This document shows, piece by piece, positions 1 through 5,758 of a stretch of 7,783 bases of DNA. The notes below the pieces were generated by a model. It ran no database searches, had not been told where the DNA came from, and saw only the letters and a list, made by a program, of their open reading frames with translations. A program made the translations under genes and the position numbers. Position 1 is the stretch's first letter; the number at the start of each line of letters is the position of its first letter. This DNA comes from an uncultured bacterium. Lineage in GTDB: Bacteria > Actinomycetota > Coriobacteriia > Coriobacteriales > Coriobacteriaceae. The stretch covers positions 1 to 7,783 of the forward strand of contig CAJMOL010000062.1 of the NCBI GenBank assembly GCA_905215095.1. Direction: 5' to 3'.

Positions 1-2338
1 CCCAATGCTCGGCCGTACTCGAAATCGTAAGCCAACCGTCACTCTTAAGATTCTTGCTAAACGCAATCTGGTCGGCCGACGAACCCTTGAGCAGTGCAAA
101 GATGCCGTTAAGACGCGCGCTTCGGCCGAACGTGCGCTCATAGGTGCCCTGCGTCATGTAAAGCGTGTTGCCCAGATAGTTAAGCGAAATGTCGCTGACT
201 TTGACCTTGGCAACATTGAGCGACGAATCCTGGACGTGAGCCGTATCGCCCGGCTGAATCCCCAGCACCAGCTGTGAACTTTTGCTCAGATACACGTCTC
301 CGTCACGCAAAGGCAGCGGTTCTTTGGACTCATCCTCCAGACGCACGTAATCGCCCAAGTCACTCGTGCGGTCATCGGGCACCACGATCAGCTGCACGGT
401 CTCGCTCTTACCGCCAAACGTAAAGGTGACGTTGTCGGTCATAATCGGCAGCGTCGAAGTCACGGTCACGTTGGAATCATTGGACGCGCTGCGCCCATCC
501 AATGCCGCGCACGTCTGTGAAAAATCGTCGGGATTGGCGACCGCCAGCAGATCGTAGCGCGTGACGTGGCCGTACTGCTTGGGCGACAGCGCGACCGACG
601 TATCACGAATGCCCATGCCGCAAATTACAAGCGCTGTGCAGCCCGCGATGCCAAAGATGGTCATAAAGGCGCGCTTTTTGTAGCGGAACAGGTTACGTGC
701 TGCCACCTTGTTCAAAAAGCTCATACGTCGCCAAATAAAGCCGATGCGCTCAAGCAAGATGCGCGAGCCGGCACGCGGGGCCTTGGGACGCATAAGCGAG
801 GCTGGGGTCTCGGACATCTCGTGGCGGCAGGCGATAATCGTAGCGCCCACCACGCCCACGGCAAACAGCGCCACCGACACGAGCGACGACACGATGTCGT
901 ACGAAAGCAGCATCTGGGGCAGTGAGTACATGTCGTCAAACACCGTAAACAGGAACAGCGGCAGGCCCACAAATCCGATGATGTTGCCGAGCACGCCGCC
1001 GATCAGACAAGCCCACAGCGCATAGTCCACGTATTTGGACAGGATGCGTCCGCGCGAATAACCGAGTGCCTTATACAGGCCGATGAGCGTGCGCTCCTCC
1101 TCGACCATACGCGTGGCGGTGGTAAGGCTGATGAGCACGGCGACGATAAAGAAGATGAACGGGAACACCGTGGCGATGGCCTCAATTGACGAGCTATCGC
1201 TTTCCACGCTCGAGTAGCTTGCGATATTGCCGCGGTCCTGGATGTACCACGTACATTCGCCTAGATCGGAAAGCTCGGCGCGGGCATCGGCGAATTGTTG
1301 GTTGGCGGCGGCGCGGCGCTGGTCCAACTCGGCCTGAGCTTGGACGCGCTCCTCGCTGCCCTCGGCCATACGGTCGATGTTGCCCTGTTCAATCCCAAAG
1401 AGCATATTCGCCTGGCGTTCGGCCGCATCTAAGCTTGCCGGCGTGTCAACCGTCAACTCCTGAGCACGTGCCTTCTCACGCTCCTCGCGGATCTTCTCGA
1501 TATTGCCCTTGACCTCGTTGATCTTTGTCGTGTAGGCGTCCGAATAGGAGCTGAGGCTCTTGGCTCCCTCGACGATCACGTGGACCGAGGAGTAGGAAGA
1601 AGATGTCGCGGCGTCCTCGTTCACATAGAACTTATAGTCCGCAGCCGAAGCAGCGCGAAAGGCGTTGACTGTCGAGTCGGAGCTCACGTCGGTGGGATCG
1701 AGGACCTCGGCCGTAATGGTGTAATCGCCCGCGGCAAACTGGTCCTTGGCGCTTTGATTGGACGAGCTCGCGTCATTGGCGGCAAAACTCACCGTATCGC
1801 CGATTTTCTTGCCCGATGCCTTCAGGAACTTCGAAGTCACCGCGACCTCATCGGCGCTCTCGGGCAAATCACCGCTCACCAGCACCGGTTGATCGATATT
1901 CTCCTTGGAAAGACTTTGCACGATCACGCGCTCGCGTGTTGTGCCCACGGCGGTGTAGGCGGTCTCGGTGTAGATGCCCTCGGCCGTCTCGACACCATCG
2001 ACCTCTTGAATGGCGTCGAGATCATCGTCGGTCAGGCCATAGGTCGACTGCACGTTAATGTCATAGACATTTTGCTGGTCGAAGTAGGCGTCAACCGAAT
2101 CGCACAGGTCCTCGCAACCCGCCTTAAGGCCGCACATCACGCTCACGCCAAGCGCGGTGATGACCACGATAGACAAGAAGCGCTTAAGACTGCCGCGGAT
2201 TGTACGGTAGATGTCACGGCGAAAAACCGTCGGCACCATATCGTTTGAGCTCTGAGCGGTGCGGTAGGTCGCAAACTCCCGGTCGCGACCCGCGCGCTCC
2301 GTATCGTGGTTTTGGCTGTTTTGGCGGTCCTGGTCCAT
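1..2338 (-). CDS. Large FtsX/MacB-type ABC transporter permease, 3' end outside window
   Basis: Membrane subunit of an ABC exporter of the FtsX-like permease superfamily; the substrate cannot be told. The frame is open from the ATG at 2338 to the window edge, with 779 codons visible. Order: a charged cytoplasmic N-terminus, helix 1 at about residues 54-72, and a long outside domain with a charged Glu/Gln/Ala-rich probable coiled coil at about 268-357. The first FtsX domain follows, with helices at about 386-412, 435-467 and 479-507. It includes the cytoplasmic stretch EEERTLIGLYKALGYS, typical of the coupling loop in this family. A fifth helix at about 556-576 opens a second outside domain. 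Family members with this plan end in a second three-helix FtsX domain, so some 300 residues probably lie beyond position 1. The gene starts 5 bp after the ATPase stop codon, so the two are surely co-transcribed and form one transporter. The upstream GAGTGG is a weak ribosome site, consistent with translational coupling. Family is confident; the role in lipid, peptide or antibiotic export is unknown. Confidence 0.9.
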   Translation of the reverse strand, partial: MDQDRQNSQNHDTERAGRDREFATYRTAQSSNDMVPTVFRRDIYRTIRGSLKRFLSIVVITALGVSVMCGLKAGCEDLCDSVDAYFDQQNVYDINVQSTYGLTDDDLDAIQEVDGVETAEGIYTETAYTAVGTTRERVIVQSLSKENIDQPVLVSGDLPESADEVAVTSKFLKASGKKIGDTVSFAANDASSSNQSAKDQFAAGDYTITAEVLDPTDVSSDSTVNAFRAASAADYKFYVNEDAATSSSYSSVHVIVEGAKSLSSYSDAYTTKINEVKGNIEKIREEREKARAQELTVDTPASLDAAERQANMLFGIEQGNIDRMAEGSEERVQAQAELDQRRAAANQQFADARAELSDLGECTWYIQDRGNIASYSSVESDSSSIEAIATVFPFIFFIVAVLISLTTATRMVEEERTLIGLYKALGYSRGRILSKYVDYALWACLIGGVLGNIIGFVGLPLFLFTVFDDMYSLPQMLLSYDIVSSLVSVALFAVGVVGATIIACRHEMSETPASLMRPKAPRAGSRILLERIGFIWRRMSFLNKVAARNLFRYKKRAFMTIFGIAGCTALVICGMGIRDTSVALSPKQYGHVTRYDLLAVANPDDFSQTCAALDGRSASNDSNVTVTSTLPIMTDNVTFTFGGKSETVQLIVVPDDRTSDLGDYVRLEDESKEPLPLRDGDVYLSKSSQLVLGIQPGDTAHVQDSSLNVAKVKVSDISLNYLGNTLYMTQGTYERTFGRSARLNGIFALLKGSSADQIAFSKNLKSDGWLTISSTAEHW

Positions 2339-2343
2339 GGGCG

Positions 2344-3045
2344 CTACCACTCGATCGTCTCGATAGGCACGGGATTTTGCTGGACCGTCTCGCTCTCCAC
2401 GCGACCGCTCTTAAAGCGAATCAGGCGATCGGCCATGGGCGCAAGCGCGGAGTTGTGCGTGATGATGATGACCGTAATGCCCTGCTTGCGGCAGGTATCC
2501 TGCAGCAGCTGCAAGATCTGCTTGCCGGTTTTATAGTCAAGCGCGCCCGTGGGCTCGTCGCACAAAAGCAGCTTGGGGTTCTTTGCCAGTGCGCGGGCAA
2601 TGGACACGCGCTGCTGCTCGCCGCCCGAAAGCTGCGCGGGGAAGTTGGCGAGGCGCTCGCCCAGGCCAACCTGGCAAAGCGTTTGCTCGGCATCGAGCGA
2701 ATCGGGGCAGATCTGAGCTGCAAGCTCAACGTTTTCGAGCGCCGTCAGGTTGGGAACCAGATTGTAGAACTGAAAGACAAAGCCGACGTCGGCGCGGCGG
2801 TACTCCACAAGCTGCGCCTCGTTGGCAGAGCTCACGTCGCGCCCGTCCACTGTCACGGAGCCGGAGGTTACCGTATCCATGCCGCCTAGGATGTTGAGCG
2901 CCGTAGTCTTGCCGGCGCCCGAAGCGCCCAGGATAATGGCGAGCTCACCGCGCTCAACGGTAAAGCTCGCGCCGTCGAGCGCATGGATGCGGGCATCGCC
3001 CTCGCCGTATGCTTTGATGACGTCTTTGAATTCGATATAGGCCAT
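2344..3045 (-). CDS. ABC transporter ATP-binding protein, LolD/MacB type
   Basis: ATPase subunit (233 residues) that powers the FtsX-type permease encoded directly downstream. All nucleotide-binding motifs are intact: Walker [10 protein letters not shown] at residues 40-48, Q-loop Gln92 in FVFQFYNL, signature LSGGEQQR at 139-146, Walker [13 protein letters not shown] at 159-170 with Asp163 and catalytic Glu164, and the H-loop His197 in ITHN. The length and the [18 protein letters not shown] stretch are typical of the LolD/MacB/FtsE-like class, which works with FtsX-fold permeases by mechanotransmission rather than by moving substrate through a channel. The ATG at 3045 gives an N-terminus ([14 protein letters not shown]) that matches the family. 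The GATGGGAA upstream is only a modest ribosome site. It is the first gene of a two-gene operon. No regulator is encoded next to it, and its promoter lies in the 271-bp divergent region. Confidence 0.95.
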   Translation of the reverse strand: MAYIEFKDVIKAYGEGDARIHALDGASFTVERGELAIILGASGAGKTTALNILGGMDTVTSGSVTVDGRDVSSANEAQLVEYRRADVGFVFQFYNLVPNLTALENVELAAQICPDSLDAEQTLCQVGLGERLANFPAQLSGGEQQRVSIARALAKNPKLLLCDEPTGALDYKTGKQILQLLQDTCRKQGITVIIITHNSALAPMADRLIRFKSGRVESETVQQNPVPIETIEW

Positions 3046-3246
3046 CGATCGGTTCCCATCTGGTCGGATAACTCTTTAGTATTACCCATTTCACGCCGAC
3101 CAAAAAGGGACAGGTTCATTTTGGCAGGTTTTATATGGGGAAACGACAGCCATAGATGAGGCGCCGGGGAGGCAGAGAAATCATCGACGGGGTCAGGCCG
3201 ACCGCCAAACACAACGCACGCATCTCTATCTGTCAGCCGAATCATT

Positions 3247-3260
3247 CGAACAGCTGTTCG
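3247..3260. promoter_or_regulatory. LexA (SOS) box, perfect palindrome
   Basis: The 14 bases CGAACAGCTGTTCG are their own reverse complement. They fit the Gram-positive LexA/DinR operator CGAAC-N4-GTTCG, and with the preceding T they match 15 of 16 positions of the actinobacterial form TCGAAC-N4-GTTCGA. The site lies 56 bp before the start codon of the GyrI-like gene and directly abuts its best -10 elements, the place expected for LexA repression. It is 202 bp from the divergent ATPase start, so control of that gene is less likely. The sequence match is seen; LexA binding is inferred. Confidence 0.82.
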
Positions 3261-3264
3261 TTTT

Positions 3265-3275
3265 TATGATATGAT
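3265..3275 (+). promoter_or_regulatory. -10 region of the GyrI-like gene
   Basis: Two overlapping TATGAT hexamers (3265-3270 and 3270-3275) lie a few bases after the LexA box. With the second hexamer, the -35 region would fall inside the palindrome (CGAACA, a poor -35), so a bound repressor would cover it. Transcription would start near 3282, giving a leader of about 35 nt. The exact start is not certain. Confidence 0.5.
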
Positions 3276-3316
3276 TCCACTATCTAAGCAGGCCAATACG
3301 CAGAAAGGCGGCCAAC

Positions 3317-3955
3317 ATGGCGTTCGACTTTAAGAAGGAATGCAAGGAGCTCTACAAACCTGCAAGCAAGCCGAGTATCGTAACTGTCCCGCCTATGAGC
3401 TACGTTGCCGTTCGCGGAAAGGGCGACCCAAATACCGAAGGTGGCGAGTATCAAAATGCCCTGCCGCTGCTTTACGGCATCGCCTATACCGTCAAGATGT
3501 CGAAGAAAGGCTCAAGGAGTATCAAGGGCTATTTCGACTTTGTGGTACCGCCGCTCGAGGGTTTCTGGTGGCAAGACTCCCCGAGCGGCGACATCGATTA
3601 TGTACGCAAGGACGATTTCAACTTTATCTCGTGCATCCGCCTGCCCGATTTCGTCACTCAGGATGACTTTGACTGGGCGGTCGCGGAAGCCACGGCCAAA
3701 AAGAAACTGGACTTTTCTGCCGTCGAGCTGCTTAAAGTTGACGAGGGCCTCTGCGTTCAATGCATGCACACCGGGCCCTACGACAACGAACCGGCGACCG
3801 TAGGCGCTATGAATGAATACACGACCGAGCAGGGCTATGTCCCCGACTTCTCAGACACCCGTTTCCATCACGAAATCTATCTCTCCGATCCACGCAAATG
3901 TGCACCGGAGAAACTTAAGACTGTGGTTCGTCATCCTATCAAGCGCGCTGAATAG
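3317..3955 (+). CDS. GyrI-like small-molecule-binding domain protein (COG4832 type)
   Basis: A soluble, cytoplasmic protein of 212 residues and full length for its family. Recognisable stretches are the N-terminal MAFDFKKECKELY, then VPPMSYVAVRGKGDPN at about 24-39, the very conserved VVPPLEGFWWQ at about 76-86, LPDFVTQDDFDWAV at about 109-122, and HHEIYLSDPRK with a KTVVRHPIK end. The fold is that of the GyrI/SOUL ligand-binding domain, also found in the C-terminus of BmrR-type regulators; there is no DNA-binding domain here. The founding E. coli member GyrI (SbmC) protects gyrase from inhibitors and is SOS-induced. Members of this longer COG4832 branch are mostly uncharacterised and may bind or hydrolyse small toxic compounds. 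The start codon follows AAAGGCGG with good spacing. It stands alone, with its own promoter and an overlapping LexA box, which suggests induction by DNA damage. No signal peptide or membrane segment is seen. Confidence 0.88.
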   Translation: MAFDFKKECKELYKPASKPSIVTVPPMSYVAVRGKGDPNTEGGEYQNALPLLYGIAYTVKMSKKGSRSIKGYFDFVVPPLEGFWWQDSPSGDIDYVRKDDFNFISCIRLPDFVTQDDFDWAVAEATAKKKLDFSAVELLKVDEGLCVQCMHTGPYDNEPATVGAMNEYTTEQGYVPDFSDTRFHHEIYLSDPRKCAPEKLKTVVRHPIKRAE

Positions 3956-3985
3956 CGTGGAGCGTCATCTCACGCGCTAGGTTTT
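3953..3985 (+). terminator. Weak candidate terminator after the GyrI-like gene
   Basis: The bases 3953-3959 (TAGCGTG, starting at the stop codon) can pair with 3973-3979 (CGCGCTA) in a 7-bp stem with one G-U pair. After the loop and stem comes GGTTTTAA. The stem is modest and the T-run short, so this is only a candidate. Confidence 0.35.
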
Positions 3986-4028
3986 AAGCCAGCCAACCAG
4001 CCGCCTCCTAGGCCGTCCGGTAATTATC

Positions 4029-4055
4029 TTGACGCGGCCCGTCGCATCTTATAAG
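4029..4055 (+). promoter_or_regulatory. Promoter of the Abi leader RNA
   Basis: TTGACG at 4029-4034 and TATAAG at 4050-4055 are close to the consensus -35 and -10 hexamers. The 15-bp spacer is shorter than the ideal 17. The predicted start, near 4062, falls just before the first pairing arm of the structured RNA, so almost the whole transcript leader would be the folded element. Confidence 0.5.
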
Positions 4056-4061
4056 TTTGTT

Positions 4062-4124
4062 TTGCTAAAGCTGGAAAGCCTCTCAACGATGCGCAACTCC
4101 AGCTCTTTTTCTATCAAGAGGCTT
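4062..4124 (+). ncRNA. Structured leader RNA with pseudoknot topology, upstream of the Abi_2 gene
   Basis: Two perfect stems interleave. Arm 1 AGCTGGA (4069-4075) pairs with TCCAGCT (4098-4104). Arm 2 AAGCCTCT (4076-4083) pairs with AGAGGCTT (4117-4124). The order 1-2-1'-2' is that of an H-type pseudoknot. Stem 1 is followed by CTTTTT (4105-4110), which resembles an intrinsic terminator, so a short free RNA of about 50 nt is possible. Stem 2 contains the AGAGG ribosome site of the Abi gene (start at 4127) and would block its translation. The layout (promoter, small folded RNA, terminator-like T-run, Abi-family gene) is like that of type III toxin-antitoxin loci. It is also like the conserved abiF RNA motif that I recall being reported next to Abi genes. 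I cannot compare it with that model here, so membership is inferred. Processing, free RNA and toxin binding are untested. Confidence 0.55.
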
Positions 4125-4126
4125 AA

Positions 4127-4576
4127 ATGAAATACCGGAAGTCGCGGATATCCATCAACGAACAAATAGCACTATTGACAGAATACAGGAGTCTTAAGTG
4201 CTCTGATCAAAGCGAACTCGAGCGAGCTTTGGTCGAAGTCGGCCACTACAGACTGTCGGCCTACTGTTTTCCCTACAAAACCAAATGCAAGTCCGGGATT
4301 ACCATCTTTCGCGAAGGCACAACATTCGAAACCATCATCTACACGTATGAATTTGACCGAGCCCTCCGGCAGTTAATGTTTGATGCGGTCGGCAGAATTG
4401 AGATCTACCTCAAAAGCAGAATTGCCTATCTTGCCTCTGAGGAACGCGGGCCTTTCTGTTACCCAGATGTCGCCATAACGAGGCTCAACTCGGCATGTCC
4501 ATCGCGCTTTGCGCCGCGCTGGGCTACGCAGCCGTCTTTGGCAGCGCCACCAATACGCTGCTCGCACCCATCCTGA
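4127..4576 (+). pseudogene. Truncated Abi_2 (AbiD/AbiF, HEPN-type) abortive-infection protein
   Basis: Residues 1 to about 115 are a clear N-terminal half of the Abi_2 family: INEQIALLTEYRSL at about 10-23, VGHYRLSAYCFPYK at 38-51, FREGTTFETIIYTYEFDRAL at 61-80, IEIYLKSRIAYLA at 91-103 and GPFCYPD at 108-114. Family members have about 300 residues and end in a HEPN ribonuclease domain with an R-x(4-6)-H catalytic motif that causes growth arrest on phage infection. That part is absent. From about position 4470 the DNA is a chloride-channel remnant read in the wrong frame, so the last 35 or so residues have no meaning. The reading frame is therefore a product of a deletion and should have no nuclease activity, though the N-terminal half could still be made. 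AAGAGG at 4116-4121 is the ribosome site and is held in stem 2 of the leader RNA. Base composition seems lower in GC than the neighbours, fitting acquisition by transfer. Confidence 0.75.
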
Positions 4577-4689
4577 TTGGCTGCGAAGTCTTCGGCTTTG
4601 GTGACTTGCCGATGTTCTTTATTGTCTGCGTTGTGGCTTATCTGTTCAACATGGATAAGTCGATCTACGCCCTGCAGAAGCGGGCGTAG
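4477..4689 (+). pseudogene. 3' remnant of a ClC-family chloride channel/antiporter gene
   Basis: In the frame that ends at the TAG of 4687-4689 about 70 codons resemble the C-terminal helices of voltage-gated ClC chloride channels: GYAAVFGSATNTLLAPILIG, then EVFG, PMFFIVCVVAYLF and a final KSIYALQKR. The Tyr of SIYALQ corresponds to the chloride-coordinating tyrosine of the last ClC helix (Tyr445 in E. coli ClcA). The other 350 or more residues of the family, including the selectivity filter and the GxFxP motif, are missing. The first usable ATG, at 4495, has no well-placed ribosome site; GAGG at 4480-4483 is too far. The fragment begins where Abi homology stops, so one deletion event can explain both broken genes. 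It is surely not a working channel. Confidence 0.65.
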
Positions 4690-4716
4690 AAAGATGTCCA
4701 AGCAAGCGGTCTCAAC

Positions 4717-4793
4717 CGGAAACGGCATCCCACTCTAAGGCTGTATTCCGGGACACGGTTTCCGTTTGGGACGCCATTCGGAAAGCGCATCCC
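4717..4793. repeat. REP-like cluster of three related 14-bp units
   Basis: GGAAACGGCATCCC (4718-4731) and GGAAAGCGCATCCC (4780-4793) are direct copies differing at two bases. Between them GGGACACGGTTTCC (4750-4763) is an inverted copy with three differences from each. CGGAAAC at 4717-4723 pairs perfectly with GTTTCCG at 4758-4764, and GGGACGC at 4768-4774 can pair with GCATCCC at 4787-4793 with one wobble. The cluster fills the 144 bp between the ends of two convergent genes (ClC remnant and ogt), a usual place for REP elements. It may help end transcription from both sides, but no clear T-run follows. Confidence 0.5.
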
Positions 4794-4833
4794 GTTCTTT
4801 CACGGCGTCTTGGCTATGCAAAGTGCTCGAACG

Positions 4834-5412
4834 TTATTCCTCGTACGCGCCCTCGAGCCGAAGCAGCCACTCCTTGCGGTCAAGCCCGCCGGCATATCCG
4901 TTGAGCGAACCATCGGCGGCAACCACGCGATGGCACGGCACGATAATCGAAACAGGGTTGCGAGCGACCGCAGCCCCCACCGCACGGGGGGACACAACGG
5001 GCGCCTCGTTTCCCGGTACACGATGGCGGGCGGCGACACGAGCCGCAATTTCGCCATAAGTGGCGACCTCGCCACGCGGGATAGAAAGCAGCTCAAACCA
5101 AACCTCGCGCTGAAACGCCGTGCCAATCATATGCAACGGCGGCGTAAACCGAGGCTCCTGCCCCGCAAAATAAGCATTCAGCCAAGCCCAAGAACGCTCA
5201 AGCACCGAAGAAGCCGCACCATTTGCCGGATCCACCGAAGACATACCGCCGGCGCCAGAAACCGCATCGGCACCTTCAACGTGCTCCGCATCTTCTTTGA
5301 GCAGCGTAGAGCCAAAGTGCTCCTGTCCCTCAAACCAAAGCCCCGTCAGACCGCGGCCATCAGCGGCAAGCAAGATTTCGCCCAAAGGCGAAGCAAACGT
5401 CGTCGTGACCAC
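4834..5412 (-). CDS. ogt: Methylated-DNA--[protein]-cysteine S-methyltransferase
   Basis: DNA repair protein (192 residues) that moves the alkyl group from O6-alkylguanine to its own cysteine in a single-use reaction. The active-site motif IIVPCHRVV is intact with nucleophile Cys160, followed by the family end NGYAGGLDRKEWLLRLEG (about 171-188). The start of the C-terminal domain, GTAFQREVWFELLSIPRGEVATYGEIA, carries the DNA-binding helix region. The protein is a little longer than the usual 160-175 residues: a Gly/Ala/Asp-rich insert at about 39-68 widens the N-terminal domain linker, and a second insert of about 12 residues (HRVPGNEAPVVS) sits between the DNA-binding helices. It starts at GTG (5412), six bases after a strong AAGGAG; no ATG is better placed. 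It stands alone and lacks the AraC-like part of Ada, so no adaptive response is implied. No LexA box is seen in front of it. Confidence 0.95.
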   Translation of the reverse strand: MVTTTFASPLGEILLAADGRGLTGLWFEGQEHFGSTLLKEDAEHVEGADAVSGAGGMSSVDPANGAASSVLERSWAWLNAYFAGQEPRFTPPLHMIGTAFQREVWFELLSIPRGEVATYGEIAARVAARHRVPGNEAPVVSPRAVGAAVARNPVSIIVPCHRVVAADGSLNGYAGGLDRKEWLLRLEGAYEE

Positions 5413-5437
5413 CTGCGGCTCCTTTCAAAACTCCGCA

Positions 5438-5465
5438 AACATAATACCGCGAACTGTGCAGACAA
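5438..5465 (-). promoter_or_regulatory. Candidate promoter of ogt
   Basis: On the minus strand TTGTCT (5465-5460) and TATGTT (5443-5438) are 16 bp apart and lie 26 bp before the GTG start. A shifted TATTAT overlaps the -10. The leader would be about 20 nt and contain the AAGGAG site. Hexamers match consensus only in part. Confidence 0.4.
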
Positions 5466-5579
5466 CCCCGCAGATACGTCTGGGCGGGCTCGTAATTGTT
5501 TAAGCGAGGCTGTTTTCCCCAATCAAGCGAAGAAGACGCGGGGCATCGACGCCAGAGCGGTACCTCTATCAGCTGAGCT

Positions 5580-5750
5580 CTAATACTTTCCCGAGAAGTG
5601 AACGAGTCAAAACGGACCCCCGAAACATCGACACTTTTGGTGGCTTATTTCCTGCGGTTTTATCATTGGAATCCTGCGGTTTTGGCTGTAAAAAGTGTGG
5701 ATGCTTCAGGGGTCCAAATAAGGTCATTCACTTCTCGGGAAAAGTATTAG
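5580..5750. mobile_element. MITE-like 171-bp imperfect inverted repeat
   Basis: The arms at 5580-5638 and 5691-5750 pair over most of their length. The outer 23 bases (5580-5602, beginning CTAATACTTTCCC) match 5727-5750 (ending GGGAAAAGTATTAG) with a single one-base gap. The middle blocks 5614-5629 and 5700-5715 match at 14 of 16, both differences being G-U pairs in RNA. The inner 8 bp ACACTTTT/AAAAGTGT are perfect. An internal loop of 11 bases separates outer and middle blocks. The central 52 bases hold two copies of TCCTGCGGTTTT. No transposase is encoded, the ends are terminal inverted repeats, and no target duplication is visible. A non-autonomous element (MITE) or a structured repeat of unknown origin would both fit. 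Confidence 0.6.
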
Positions 5751-5758
5751 ACCTGATT

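Noticed and set aside
1580..2248. 222-residue plus-strand reading frame (and other plus-strand frames between 1 and 2900)
   Set aside because: They lie opposite the ABC permease and ATPase, whose motifs and continuous homology are clear. The plus-strand translations show no recognisable domain and arise from the high GC content.
4062..4126. Classical ToxIN/AbiQ type III toxin-antitoxin locus
   Set aside because: There are no tandem antitoxin repeats, and the protein downstream is of the Abi_2 family, not ToxN/AbiQ. Only the general layout is similar.
4495..4689. Small intact membrane protein of 64 residues
   Set aside because: It matches the C-terminal helices of ClC channels, lacks a well-placed ribosome site, and begins where another gene is cut off, so a remnant is the better reading.
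4801..5126. Overlapping frames opposite or beside ogt, including a 257-residue plus-strand frame from 4810
   Set aside because: Ogt has its active-site motif, ribosome site and promoter; the others show no domain.
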